From Clostridium sp. 1001271B_151109_B4 (GTDB lineage: Bacteria; Bacillota; Clostridia; Clostridiales; Clostridiaceae), in NCBI RefSeq assembly GCF_015670405.1, contig NZ_JADPBQ010000005.1, positions 1 to 64,000 of the forward strand: a DNA stretch of 64,000 nt, written 5' to 3'. The notes below the pieces were generated by a model. The model worked only from the letters and a program-made list of their open reading frames with translations. It was not told the DNA's origin and searched no databases. Of this stretch, positions 42,993 through 52,391 are shown one piece after another; the first letter of the stretch is position 1, and every line of letters starts with the position of its first letter. Both the position numbers and the translations under genes were made by a program.

Positions 42993-43388
42993 GTGATTAT
43001 GGGAATAGCTGTTATAGAAAATAACAATAGATTTAATATAGTATGTAGTAACATTAATGATAGATCCTCAAAGAGTGAAACATATAATAGTAAGGATGGC
43101 AAAAGATTTTATAAAATAAAAGGTTTTTCTAGAGAGAAATCTGTAGAATGCATAGAATTAATATCTAAGGATAAGTTAGAAGTTGTTCTTACTTTTAAAG
43201 GGTTATCATTACAAGATAGTACAGATTTAAAAAGATTAAAATTAAAAGGTTTAAAAGAAGATGCAATTTATAAGAATATAAGAACAAAGCAGGTATTTTC
43301 AGGTGGGGCATTAATGAATTTAGGAGTAAATATTAATACACTATGTGGAGATATTGACGGTAGTGTTATTTATTTAAAAGCAATATAA
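42993..43388 (+). pseudogene. Probable GH36 alpha-galactosidase relic
   Basis: This 131-codon gene ends RLKLKGLKEDAIYKNI...VFSGGALMNLGVNIN ... GDIDGSVIYLKAI. This resembles the C-terminal beta domain of GH36 alpha-galactosidases (RLKLKGL ... YSGDELMNAGL ... GDFxSxxIHLKA). The first ~20 residues (MGIAVIENNNRFNIV) also look like the N-terminus of such enzymes. The usual length is about 730 residues, and the catalytic barrel is absent. So it reads as an internal-deletion remnant that has kept a reading frame, with a GGGGG ribosome site and a palindromic operator. An alternative is a small stand-alone domain protein. The start is GTG 42993 or ATG 42999. Confidence 0.6.
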
Positions 43389-43414
43389 AATATGATGAAA
43401 TAGATATATTTGTT

Positions 43415-43442
43415 AGGAAGCTTAAATTGGCTTCCTTTTTTG
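43415..43442 (+). terminator. Terminator after the GH36 relic
   Basis: AGGAAGC pairs with GCTTCCT, followed by TTTTTT. Confidence 0.85.
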
Positions 43443-43510
43443 TTTGTGAAATATACTATATAATTATTATATAAGAATAAATTGAAAATAGAATTAAGGA
43501 GAAAATGATT

Positions 43511-44197
43511 ATGAAATACAAAGTGATATTATTTGATGCAGATGAAACTTTATTTGATTTTAAAAAAACAGAAAGGGAAGCTTTTAAAAATGCTATGATA
43601 GATTTTGGGGTTGATTATGATGAAGGTTATCATTTTAGTATATACAAAGAAATAAACACTGCTATTTGGAAAGAACTTGAAGAAGGGTTAATTACTCAAG
43701 ATAAATTAAAAGTAGAAAGGTTTAAAAGATTAAATGATAAGTTAAATGCTGGATTTGATGAAGAGGAATTCGCAAAGGCTTATATGATGCACTTAGGTAA
43801 TGGATCTTTTTTACTAGATGGAGCAATTGAACTTATAGAGGATTTAAGTAGTAAATATATTCTTTCTATTGTAACTAATGGTCTTACTAGTGTACAAGAA
43901 AGAAGAGTTAAAAAGTCAGTTATCGCAAAATATTTTAAGGAGATAGTAATTTCAGAGGAGGTAGGAATATCAAAGCCAAATCCTGAAATTTTTGAATATG
44001 CTTTAAGAAATATTGAAGGTATAAATAAGGGTGAAATTCTTATGATTGGAGACAGTTTGAGCTCTGATATAAGGGGCGGTATTAATTATGGTATTGATAC
44101 TTGTTGGTTTAATATACATAAAGAAAAAAATAATATGGAGTTAAATCCTACTTATGAAGTATCTAGTTATAAAGAATTAGCAGATTTATTAGCATAA
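43511..44197 (+). CDS. YjjG/YfnB-type HAD nucleotidase
   Basis: Cytosolic HAD phosphatase of 228 residues. Motif I is LFDADETLFDF, an N-terminal cap domain follows, motif II is IVTNGLT, and the last motif is MIGDSLSSDIRGG. The sequence matches the YjjG family, which dephosphorylates unusual pyrimidine nucleotides such as dUMP or damaged forms. ATG 43511 is chosen because AAGGAG lies nine bases upstream; the ATG at 43505 is three bases from it. It lies 22 bases upstream of the acetyltransferase gene, so the two form a pair. Confidence 0.85.
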   Translation: MKYKVILFDADETLFDFKKTEREAFKNAMIDFGVDYDEGYHFSIYKEINTAIWKELEEGLITQDKLKVERFKRLNDKLNAGFDEEEFAKAYMMHLGNGSFLLDGAIELIEDLSSKYILSIVTNGLTSVQERRVKKSVIAKYFKEIVISEEVGISKPNPEIFEYALRNIEGINKGEILMIGDSLSSDIRGGINYGIDTCWFNIHKEKNNMELNPTYEVSSYKELADLLA

Positions 44198-44219
44198 ATA
44201 AATTGGAGGAAATAAAGCT

Positions 44220-44957
44220 ATGGAGCTAGAAATATTAAAAAGGGTTAAAGAACAGTTGGCCAAGGATTATAATTGTTCTATTGAGGATTTTGATAATAGA
44301 AAGAATTTAGTGACAGATATTAAGTTAAATGAAGGTACTAGAAAGTATACTGATGATAAAGAAATATTGAAAATACTTATTTTTAATGGAAAAGCAGTTT
44401 TATCTGCTGATGAATGTATTAAAGAGTGGTGTGTTGAAAAGTTTTCTAATAGAAATGGTGATTGGATGTTTTTATATTCAGTTTTAAGGGCTATAGATAA
44501 AAAGTTAAATGAATTTGGATATGAAATAGAAAATACCCATCATTATTATTTGCCATATGGTATAGATGATGATATATCAAATGACTTAAAATGGTATAAT
44601 AAAGAGGAAATAAAGCAGTTTAAGGATGATAATAGATTTGATGAAGCATTTGCATTCGATAATAATTTTCCAGATGTACTTGCTGTAGCTAAGCTTGATG
44701 ATTATGGGAATATATTAGGAATAGCTGGAGCAAGTAAGGATAGTGATATAATGTGGCAAATTGGGGTTAATGTTTTAGAGGGAGCTGAAGGACAAGGTAT
44801 TGCTAAAAATGTAGTTAAAGCATTAAAAAATGAAATACTACGTAGAGGAAAGGTTCCTTTTTATGGTACAGTAGAATCACATATAATATCACAAAAGGTT
44901 GCATTAGCTTCAGGATTTTATCCTGCTTTTGCAGAAGTGAAAATAAGAAAAATATAA
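44220..44957 (+). CDS. GNAT family acetyltransferase
   Basis: A 245-residue cytosolic protein whose C-terminal half (about 150-240) has a GNAT fold. LAVAKLDDYGNILGIAGAS forms the beta strands, GVNVLEGAEGQGIAKNVVKALKNEIL holds the acetyl-CoA loop (EGQGIA), and VESHIISQKVALASGFYPA is the typical fourth motif. The N-terminal ~140 residues are less conserved. Substrate unknown. It is probably co-transcribed with the YjjG-like gene and preceded by GGAGG. Confidence 0.85.
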   Translation: MELEILKRVKEQLAKDYNCSIEDFDNRKNLVTDIKLNEGTRKYTDDKEILKILIFNGKAVLSADECIKEWCVEKFSNRNGDWMFLYSVLRAIDKKLNEFGYEIENTHHYYLPYGIDDDISNDLKWYNKEEIKQFKDDNRFDEAFAFDNNFPDVLAVAKLDDYGNILGIAGASKDSDIMWQIGVNVLEGAEGQGIAKNVVKALKNEILRRGKVPFYGTVESHIISQKVALASGFYPAFAEVKIRKI

Positions 44958-45092
44958 TAGTTATATTAAAGATAAGTGTAAGGTGTATCATACAGTAGAT
45001 CTAATACTTGTACTATTTGTAGTAGTACAAACATTAACTTACTTTTAAAATAAGGGTGGGATGTGGCTTTTTAGCTGGTGATAAAGAAAAAG

Positions 45093-45151
45093 GAAAGATT
45101 ATATTTAATGAGAAATTTCACTAATTCCCGGAAAGATAATCTTTCTTTTTT
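45093..45151. terminator. Convergent terminator between the acetyltransferase and AraC genes
   Basis: GAAAGATTAT (45093-45102) pairs with ATAATCTTTC (45136-45145), with TTTTTT on one side and an A-rich run on the other. Confidence 0.7.
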
Positions 45152-45172
45152 CGTCTTACCATGATGCAACTA

Positions 45173-45844
45173 TTAGATGTAATGCGTATTCCTAAATTCT
45201 GATGGAGTAACACCTTCAAAAGATTTAAATGTCCTAGAAAAATGGCTTTGATCATAAAAACCAAGAGATATAGCAATATCAAGCATACTTTTATTAGTTG
45301 TAAGTAATAAAACCTTAGCTCTATCTATTTTAATTTTCTTAGAATACTTCATTAAGGAAATACCCATGTGCTTTTTAAAGCAAGTAGAAGCATATTCAGG
45401 AGTTATTCCTAAATGCTCAGATATTTTATCAAGAGACATAAAGCTTTCAATATTCATATGCAAATGTTGAAGAAGTTTGTTTACTATAAAGTTGTCTTTA
45501 ACTTCAATATCACTAATTAAAAATTCAAGATATGCTTCGGCCATTTCAAGTTCAAGTGCTTGTAAGGATTTTAAATCATTTAATGTAGGTATTTTTTCAT
45601 AATACTTATTGTATAAAGTATGTAAGTATTTCTTTGAAATACCATGTCTTATAATTTCTTTAGAAAATATAGCATTCCAAATATATAAATCTATCTTTTT
45701 ATCTTCAATGTTTAGATCATCTTCCAACTCACCAATATGTTTCTGATGGATCTTGTAAAGTATAGCAGGCCTATTACTGGTATCTATGAAAGATGAAAAT
45801 TCATTGCTAAATATATTCAAATCTGAAATAAAGCTTTCATACAT
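45173..45844 (-). CDS. AraC-family transcriptional regulator
   Basis: A 223-residue DNA-binding regulator. The C-terminal ~100 residues hold two HTH motifs (SLDKISEHLGITPEYASTCFKKHMG and SMLDIAISLGFYDQSHFSRTFKSFEGVTPSEFR). The N-terminal half is an unassigned helical ligand domain. It is divergently transcribed from a neopullulanase-like gene 129 bases away, so it may control that gene; this is inference. Its start ATG at 45844 has AGGAGG upstream. Confidence 0.9.
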   Translation of the reverse strand: MYESFISDLNIFSNEFSSFIDTSNRPAILYKIHQKHIGELEDDLNIEDKKIDLYIWNAIFSKEIIRHGISKKYLHTLYNKYYEKIPTLNDLKSLQALELEMAEAYLEFLISDIEVKDNFIVNKLLQHLHMNIESFMSLDKISEHLGITPEYASTCFKKHMGISLMKYSKKIKIDRAKVLLLTTNKSMLDIAISLGFYDQSHFSRTFKSFEGVTPSEFRNTHYI

Positions 45845-45973
45845 AAAAAAATCCTCCTATAAAAAATAAAATATATTAATTATATAACTATTATATTATA
45901 AATATACAAATTATCTCAACTTAAAAATTTATAATTATGTATATAGAAATTATAATATAGATGAGGTGGTTAT

Positions 45974-47698
45974 ATGAATAAGCATGCAGTTTTTCATGTT
46001 TTAGATACTCCTTATGCTTATGGTAAGGATAAAGATACATTAGTAGTTAGAGTAAGGGTAGCAAGGAATGATGTTAATGAATGTTATATCTATTACAAGG
46101 ATAGGTATGATTGGGAAAATCCATATTTAAAAAAACAAATGATAGTTGTTGCTGAAACTGAGCTGTTTACGTATTATCAAGCAGAAATTTCAGTGTTTAG
46201 AAATAGATATAGATATTATTTTGAGTTTATAGATAATAATAATCAAAGGTTTGAATATAATGAACGAGGATTTGTTAATCGAGAGTTTAAATATAATGAT
46301 ATGAATTCATTCCAATTTCCATATATAGCAGAAGAAGATTTATATTATGAAGAAAAGTGGCTTCAAGAGTCAGTTGTATATCAAATTTTCCCTGATAGAT
46401 TTTGTAATGGAGATAGTAGTATAAATGTTGAAGGAACAATGCCTTGGGGGAAAGGTAAAGTGCATAAAAGAAGTATGTATGGTGGTGATTTAAGAGGGAT
46501 AATAGATAAATTACCATATTTAAAAGATTTGGGGATAAATTTAATTTACTTAACTCCTATTTTTAAATCAACAACTAATCATAAATATAATACAAAGGAT
46601 TATTTTGATATAGATCCTCAATTTGGTACTTTAAGTGAAGCAAAGAAGTTGATTGAAAAGGCACATAGTAATGGAATTAAGATAGTATTTGATGCTGTTT
46701 TTAACCATTCAGGATCAGATTTTTTTGCATTTGAAGATGTGATTAAAAATCAACAAGAATCAAAATATAAGGATTGGTACTTTATTGATTCATGGCCAGT
46801 TAGTAAGTCAAAGAATAAGTATTATACATTTGCAAACGGTTGTGATAATATGCCAAAATTAAATACAAATAATGAAGAGGTTAAAGAGTATTTACTTAAG
46901 GTTGGAGAGTATTGGATTAAAGAAATTGGAATAGATGGTTGGAGACTTGATGTTTGTGATGAAGTTGGTCATGAATTTTGGAGAGCTTTTAGGAAGGTAG
47001 TTAAGAAAGCTAATAAAAACGCTGTTATTATTGGTGAAATAATGCATGAAGCAAATTCTTTCTTAAAAGGGGACCAATTAGATGGAATTATGAACTATCC
47101 ATTTAAAAATGCAATTATAGATTTCTTTGGTAAAAATATTATTACAGCAAGAGAGTTTTTAGATATAATGGCTGAAAATAGGGTTTTATATATGGATAGT
47201 ATAACTAAGCAAATGTGGAATTTGGTAGGAAGTCATGACACTAAAAGAATTTATGATGAATGTGAAGGTGATATAGATAGAATTAAATTAGCAATTGCAT
47301 ATCAATTTTTATATTTAGGTGTTCCATATATTTATTATGGAGATGAAGTTGGTTTAGATGGAGGAGATGATCCTCAAAACAGGAAATGTATGATTTGGGA
47401 TGAAGAAAAGCAAAATAAAGAGTTGCTTAAGTTCTACAAAACAATGATTAAAGTTAGAACCTCAAATAAAGCGCTTGTTCATGGTGATTTTGAGGAGGTA
47501 TATTGTGAAGGGGATTTATTAGCTTTTAAAAGGGTATTAAATGATGAAAGGCTAATGATTATATTCAACAATAGTGATGAAGATATTGATATAGAATTAA
47601 ATTTAAAATGTAGTGCAAAGAATGTAATTACAGGTGATATTGAGGAACTAAATAAAGTAAGTTTAGTAAAAAAATCATTTAAAGCTTTTAAATATTAA
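45974..47698 (+). CDS. Neopullulanase/cyclomaltodextrinase-type GH13 glycosidase
   Basis: Cytosolic alpha-glucan hydrolase of 574 residues. An N-terminal CBM34-like domain (1-125) precedes the GH13 barrel. Catalytic residues can be seen in GWRLDVCDE (nucleophile Asp), IIGEIMHE (acid/base Glu) and LVGSHDTKRI (transition-state Asp). No signal peptide is present, so it should act on imported maltodextrins or cyclodextrins. No maltose/maltodextrin transporter is adjacent. Expression may be driven by the divergent AraC-type regulator. The ribosome site GAGGTGG is nine bases before the ATG. A strong terminator follows. Confidence 0.92.
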   Translation: MNKHAVFHVLDTPYAYGKDKDTLVVRVRVARNDVNECYIYYKDRYDWENPYLKKQMIVVAETELFTYYQAEISVFRNRYRYYFEFIDNNNQRFEYNERGFVNREFKYNDMNSFQFPYIAEEDLYYEEKWLQESVVYQIFPDRFCNGDSSINVEGTMPWGKGKVHKRSMYGGDLRGIIDKLPYLKDLGINLIYLTPIFKSTTNHKYNTKDYFDIDPQFGTLSEAKKLIEKAHSNGIKIVFDAVFNHSGSDFFAFEDVIKNQQESKYKDWYFIDSWPVSKSKNKYYTFANGCDNMPKLNTNNEEVKEYLLKVGEYWIKEIGIDGWRLDVCDEVGHEFWRAFRKVVKKANKNAVIIGEIMHEANSFLKGDQLDGIMNYPFKNAIIDFFGKNIITAREFLDIMAENRVLYMDSITKQMWNLVGSHDTKRIYDECEGDIDRIKLAIAYQFLYLGVPYIYYGDEVGLDGGDDPQNRKCMIWDEEKQNKELLKFYKTMIKVRTSNKALVHGDFEEVYCEGDLLAFKRVLNDERLMIIFNNSDEDIDIELNLKCSAKNVITGDIEELNKVSLVKKSFKAFKY

Positions 47699-47707
47699 AA
47701 ATAAACT

Positions 47708-47762
47708 AAATTCTTAGCTTGAGAAGGAGATTAACTAAACCTTAAGCTAAGAATTTGTTATA
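47708..47762 (+). terminator. Terminator after the GH13 gene
   Basis: Perfect 13-bp stem (47708-47720 with 47744-47756); the loop holds 23 bases and the T tail is short. Confidence 0.65.
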
Positions 47763-47870
47763 CCCCAGAAACGTTCTTATCTACAAGTAAAAAAGTGGTA
47801 GTATTACAATGGCTAGCCATAGAAGGGATAAAAATTAATTCTAAATTGAAGTGATTTGAGTATAATTATA

Positions 47871-47898
47871 TTGACAAACTGTAAAAATATGATAATAT
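47871..47898 (+). promoter_or_regulatory. Sigma-A-type promoter of the ROK gene
   Basis: TTGACA at 47871-47876 and TAATAT at 47893-47898, spaced by 16 bases. Downstream, AAGTCCT and AGGACTT form a hairpin (about 47921-47956) that could be an operator or attenuator. Confidence 0.6.
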
Positions 47899-47984
47899 AA
47901 AATCAAGAAAACAATTTCATAAGTCCTAATGGAGAAAAATTTTTTTGAGGACTTTATTAAAATAATTAATAAAGAAGTGATGTA

Positions 47985-49205
47985 ATGAATAAAGTAGTAA
48001 GAGGTAGCTTTGAACTTATGAAACAGTTAAATGTTTCAGCGGTACTTAAGGTTATTAGAGAAAATGGAAGTTTATCGCGTGCAGATGTTGCAAAGATAAC
48101 AGGATTAACACCAGCAAGTGTGACTAATATTACTAAAATGCTTATAGAAGATGAATATTTAGTTGAATGTAAAGTAGGACAGTCAAGTGGAGGAAGGCCA
48201 CCAATAATACTTGAGTTAAATCCAAATGCTAGATACGTAATAGGTATTGGTATTGGCGTAGGAGTAATAGATGTTGTCATAACAAATCTTTCGGCAGAGA
48301 TTATATTAAAAAAATCTATTGAAATTAATGAAGAAAGATATGATTATGATTTTGTTTTTAAAAAGTTAGTTAAATTAATTAATGAAGTTATAGAATATAG
48401 CAAAATTGAAAGAGAAAAAATATTAGGGGTAGGGGTAGCTTTACATGGAATAGTAAATGCTAAAACAGGAATGTCTATATACTCACCTTACTATGGATGG
48501 AAAGAAAAAAATATTAAAGAAGTATTAGAAAATGAATTAAATTTAAGTGTTTATGTTGATAATGATGTTAGAGCAATGGCTTTAGGGGAAAGTTGGTTCG
48601 GAATTACCAAGGATATAACAAACTTTGTGACATTAAATATATCAAATGGTATAGGTGCTGGAATTATTATAAATAATAAACCTTATTATGGAGTTGATTT
48701 TAGTGCAGGAGAAATAGGTCATATAGTTGTTGAAGGTGATGGAGATAAATGTAATTGTGGTAATTATGGATGTCTTGAGACCGTTGCATCTAATAATAAT
48801 ATTACCAAAAAAGCTATTAAACTTATTAAACAAGGTGCAAATAGTATTTTAAAAGAATTAAAGGATAATATTAATGAATTAACAATAGAAGATATTTGTG
48901 AAGCAGCTAAGTTAGAAGATGAGTTAGCGATATCTATAATAAAGGAAGCTGCAAGATATATAGGAATAGCAATTACAAATTTAATAAATATATTAAATCC
49001 TACATCAATAGTAGTTGTTGGTGAAATATTTGAAAATACATCTTATGCAATTGAGACATTAAATGAAATTGTTAAAAATAGAGGGATGAAGCTTTCAAGT
49101 GAAAATGTAAGGATAATTAAAAGTATGTTAGGAAGAGATGCAGCAGTAGTTGGTGCTACAACATTAGTAATACAAGAAATATTTAATGGGATGAGTATTA
49201 ATTAA
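47985..49205 (+). CDS. ROK family transcriptional regulator
   Basis: A 406-residue sugar-responsive repressor. The N-terminal winged HTH (about 15-75, VLKVIRENGSLSRADVAKITGLTPASVTNIT) is followed by a ROK kinase-like domain with ATP/sugar motifs (GIGIGVGVIDVVITNL, VYVDNDVRAMALGE). The zinc motif CNCGNYGCLE lies near residue 258. It directly precedes galT-galK on the same strand, so it is a candidate local gal repressor. Sugar ligand unknown. Confidence 0.9.
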   Translation: MNKVVRGSFELMKQLNVSAVLKVIRENGSLSRADVAKITGLTPASVTNITKMLIEDEYLVECKVGQSSGGRPPIILELNPNARYVIGIGIGVGVIDVVITNLSAEIILKKSIEINEERYDYDFVFKKLVKLINEVIEYSKIEREKILGVGVALHGIVNAKTGMSIYSPYYGWKEKNIKEVLENELNLSVYVDNDVRAMALGESWFGITKDITNFVTLNISNGIGAGIIINNKPYYGVDFSAGEIGHIVVEGDGDKCNCGNYGCLETVASNNNITKKAIKLIKQGANSILKELKDNINELTIEDICEAAKLEDELAISIIKEAARYIGIAITNLINILNPTSIVVVGEIFENTSYAIETLNEIVKNRGMKLSSENVRIIKSMLGRDAAVVGATTLVIQEIFNGMSIN

Positions 49206-49277
49206 ATATGAAGTAGAAAAATAATAAAATTTGTTAAATCAATTAGAAGAATAAAAATAAAAGTGGATGGTGAGATT

Positions 49278-50801
49278 ATGAATAAAATTGGGTACGAAAT
49301 TGAGAGGCTTTTAAAATTTGCATTGAGTAAAGATATGATTTCTAAGTGGGACGTAATTGCATCAAGAAATGCATTAATTGATTTATTAAAGGTTGAAGCA
49401 CCATTTGAAGGTGAAGTAGAAGAGGTAATTGAAGAAACACCTGTTAAGATATTAAATAATATTTTAGATTATGCAGTTGAAACAGGATTGATAGAAGAAA
49501 ATACAACAACACATAGGGATTTGTTTGATGCTAAGATTATGGGCTTATTAATGCCAAGAGAAGGTGAAGTTGTTAAGAGTTTTTATGATAAGTATGAAAA
49601 TGAATCTAAGGAAAAAGCAACAGATTGGTTTTATGATTTAAGCAAATCATCAAATTATATTATGACAGAAAGAATAGCTAAAAATCTTTGGTGGCCTGCA
49701 GAAACAGAATATGGGAACTTAGAGATAACAGTTAATTTATCTAAACCAGAAAAAGATCCTAAAGAAATTGCAAAGGCTAAGTTAATGAAGCAATCAACAT
49801 ATCCTAAATGTCTTCTTTGTAAAGAAAATGTAGGATATGCAGGTAGACTAAATCATCCAGCAAGACAAAATCATAGAATTATACCTATGATTTTAGATAA
49901 TAGAGATTGGTTTATGCAATACTCACCATATGTTTATTATAATGAACATTGTATTGTTTTTAGTGGTGAACATGAACCTATGAAATTAACAAGAGGTTCA
50001 ATTGAAAGACTTGTTGAATTTACAGAAGTTTTACCACATTATTTTATAGGATCAAATGCAGACTTACCAATAGTAGGTGGTTCAATATTAACACATGATC
50101 ATTATCAAGGAGGAAGACATGAATTTCCAATGGAAAAGGCTAAGGTAGAAAAATACTATGAAAGTAGCAAATATAGAAACCTTGAAATTGGAAGTGTTAA
50201 ATGGCCAATGTCTGTAGTTAGAATTAAGGGGAATAATAAAAATGAAGTTATAGATGCAGCAATGGATATATTTGAATCATGGAAAGTATATTCTGACGAG
50301 GAAAATGATATATTAGCATTTTCAGGAGAGACACCTCATAATACAGTAACACCAATAGCAAGAAGAAAAGGTGATGCTTTTGAGTTAGATATAGTATTAA
50401 GAAATAATAGAACTTCTGAAGAGCATCCAGATGGAATATTCCATCCACACAAGGAGCTTCATCATATAAAGAAAGAAAACATAGGATTAATTGAAGTTAT
50501 GGGACTGGCTGTTTTACCAGGAAGATTAGAAAAGGAATTAGATATTATAGCTAATATACTATGTGGTGAATTAGCTTATAAGAGAGAAGAAGCGGAAAAA
50601 AATGATGAAATTAATAAACATATCCCATGGATAGAAAAAATGTTAAGAGAAAACTCATCATTAAATTATATTGAAGCAAAGGAAGTGCTTAAGAAAGAAG
50701 TTGGTGCTATATTCTCAAAAGTACTTGAAGATGCAGGTGTATTTAAGAGAAATGAAAAGGGACAAGCTGGACTAGATAAATTCTTAAGCAAAGTACTTTA
50801 G
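49278..50801 (+). CDS. galT: UDP-glucose--hexose-1-phosphate uridylyltransferase
   Basis: Leloir-pathway enzyme that exchanges UMP between UDP-glucose and galactose 1-phosphate. The 507-residue product is of the class II Firmicute type (N-terminal MNKIGYEIERLLKFAL; LNHPARQNHRIIPM; GGSILTHDHYQGGRHEFPM). The start ATG 49278 has GGTGAG nearby, whereas the upstream GTG 49263 has no site. It lies between the ROK regulator and galK, and a 100-base hairpin-rich spacer separates it from galK. galE and a galactose transporter are not in the window. Confidence 0.95.
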   Translation: MNKIGYEIERLLKFALSKDMISKWDVIASRNALIDLLKVEAPFEGEVEEVIEETPVKILNNILDYAVETGLIEENTTTHRDLFDAKIMGLLMPREGEVVKSFYDKYENESKEKATDWFYDLSKSSNYIMTERIAKNLWWPAETEYGNLEITVNLSKPEKDPKEIAKAKLMKQSTYPKCLLCKENVGYAGRLNHPARQNHRIIPMILDNRDWFMQYSPYVYYNEHCIVFSGEHEPMKLTRGSIERLVEFTEVLPHYFIGSNADLPIVGGSILTHDHYQGGRHEFPMEKAKVEKYYESSKYRNLEIGSVKWPMSVVRIKGNNKNEVIDAAMDIFESWKVYSDEENDILAFSGETPHNTVTPIARRKGDAFELDIVLRNNRTSEEHPDGIFHPHKELHHIKKENIGLIEVMGLAVLPGRLEKELDIIANILCGELAYKREEAEKNDEINKHIPWIEKMLRENSSLNYIEAKEVLKKEVGAIFSKVLEDAGVFKRNEKGQAGLDKFLSKVL

Positions 50802-50832
50802 ATAGTGATAAGAGTAGTAAGTGACAAGTTTC

Positions 50833-50897
50833 AAGTGATAAGTTAAGGAATAAATTTTTAAAACTTCATAATAGATTTCAATTTTGACTTATCACTT
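50833..50897. repeat. Inverted repeat between galT and galK
   Basis: AAGTGATAAGT at 50833-50843 and ACTTATCACTT at 50887-50897 are exact inverse complements, with about 43 bases between. There is no T-run, so it is an operator or RNA structure rather than a clear terminator. Confidence 0.6.
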
Positions 50898-50970
50898 ATA
50901 ATTTGACAATTACTAAGTTTGTTATTTAATTTTATATAAATAGATTGTTGTGAGAGAGGTTGAATAGAAA

Positions 50971-52137
50971 ATGAATAGAGAAGAAATGTTAGTGTTATTT
51001 AAAAATGAATATGGTGTAGATAATAGAGAAATAAAAACTTTCTTATCTCCAGGAAGAGTTAATTTAATTGGAGAGCATATAGATTATAATGGCGGATTTG
51101 TATTTCCAGGAGCGCTTACTGTTGGTATTTATGCAGCATTAGCATTAAGAGATGATAGCAAAATAAGAATGAGATCAAAGAATGTTGCTGGTGAGGTTAT
51201 AATAGATTTAGGAGACGAATTAGTATATAAAAAGGAAGATGATTGGGGGAATTATCCTAAGGGGGTTATTAAGGCTCTTAAGGATTTAGGGCATAAAGTG
51301 CCTGGGATGGATATTGTGTTATTTAGTAATATTCCAGATGGTGCAGGACTTTCATCTTCAGCAGCACTTGAAGTATTAATGGCATATATTATTCTTTATT
51401 TAGAAAATCCAGAGAAAATTAATAGAGTTGAAGTAGCTAAGATTTGTCAAAAGGTAGAGAATGAATTTGTAGGTGTTAATTGTGGTATAATGGATCAATT
51501 TGCAGTAGCTGTAGGAAAGAAGGATCATGCAATATTATTAGATTGCGCTTCTCTTTATTATGAATATGCTCCATTAAATTTAGGGGAATATAGCTTAGTA
51601 ATAATGAGCACTAATAAGAGAAGAGAACTTGCAGATTCAAAGTATAATGAAAGAAGAGCAGAATGTGAAAAGGCACTTGAAATTATAAATAATAATAAAA
51701 AAGAAAAGATAGAAAATTTATGCCAAGCAACTTTAGCGGATATAGAAGAATTCATTACTGATAAAACTATAAAAAGTAGAGCTATACATGTAGTTAGTGA
51801 AAATGAAAGAGTTAAAAAGAGTATGGAAATGCTTAAGAATAATGATATCTTAGGTTTTGGAAGTCTTTTAACAGCTTCCCATATGTCTCTTGAAAAGGAT
51901 TATGAAGTTACAGGGCTTCATCTTGATACTTTAGTTCATGAAGCTTTAAAGATCGAAGGGTGCATTGGAGCTAGAATGACAGGAGCTGGATTTGGAGGGT
52001 GTGCAATTGCTTTAGTTGACAACACTAAGGTAAGTGAATTTAAAGAACAGGTATCTATAGCATATGAAGAGGTAACGAAAATTAAACCATCATTCTATAC
52101 AAGTAATATAGGTGAAGGAACTCATGTGCTTAATTAG
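50971..52137 (+). CDS. galK: Galactokinase
   Basis: GHMP-family kinase of 388 residues that makes galactose 1-phosphate from galactose and ATP, feeding GalT. The motifs PGRVNLIGEHIDYNGG (27-43), PDGAGLSSSAALEV (about 121) and GARMTGAGFGGCAIAL near the C-terminus are intact. AGAGGTTG precedes the ATG. A separate promoter is possible given the 170-base gap from galT. Terminator follows. Confidence 0.97.
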   Translation: MNREEMLVLFKNEYGVDNREIKTFLSPGRVNLIGEHIDYNGGFVFPGALTVGIYAALALRDDSKIRMRSKNVAGEVIIDLGDELVYKKEDDWGNYPKGVIKALKDLGHKVPGMDIVLFSNIPDGAGLSSSAALEVLMAYIILYLENPEKINRVEVAKICQKVENEFVGVNCGIMDQFAVAVGKKDHAILLDCASLYYEYAPLNLGEYSLVIMSTNKRRELADSKYNERRAECEKALEIINNNKKEKIENLCQATLADIEEFITDKTIKSRAIHVVSENERVKKSMEMLKNNDILGFGSLLTASHMSLEKDYEVTGLHLDTLVHEALKIEGCIGARMTGAGFGGCAIALVDNTKVSEFKEQVSIAYEEVTKIKPSFYTSNIGEGTHVLN

Positions 52138-52151
52138 TCAAATGCAAAATA

Positions 52152-52184
52152 AAAAGGGAAACCTCAAGGTGGTTTCCTTTTTTT
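52152..52184 (+). terminator. Rho-independent terminator after galK
   Basis: GGAAACC pairs with GGTTTCC, extended by A-T pairs, then T8. Confidence 0.88.
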
Positions 52185-52318
52185 ATTTTGATATAGTATT
52201 AGCTAATTAGTAATAGATAAATTTATTGACTACTAACTAATAAAAAAGTATAATTAAAAGGCATTGCTTAAAAAGAGAAAGATGATTAATATTCGTTAAA
52301 ATGCGAATGAAAAATAGG

Positions 52319-52347
52319 TTGACTAAAATATAATTCGTGTTTATACT
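52319..52347 (+). promoter_or_regulatory. Promoter of the SAM-hydrolase/ECF cluster
   Basis: TTGACT (52319-52324), 17 bases, TATACT (52342-52347): near-consensus sigma-A promoter about 45 bases before the first gene. Confidence 0.8.
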
Positions 52348-52391
52348 GAGAGTATAACAAAATACGACATAATTTTCAGGAGGCTTATATT

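Noticed and set aside
45055-45080. GGGTGGGATGTGG resembling a T-box core
   Set aside because: Lacks the conserved GAACC part and lies at the 3' end of convergent genes, not before a synthetase or amino-acid gene.
47764-47782. AGAAACGTTCTT as a catabolite (cre) site before the ROK gene
   Set aside because: Outer bases do not fit the cre consensus and the palindrome is partial.
52200-52391. Looked for a SAM or other riboswitch before the SAM-hydrolase gene
   Set aside because: The leader after the promoter is only about 40 bases and shows no known riboswitch motif.
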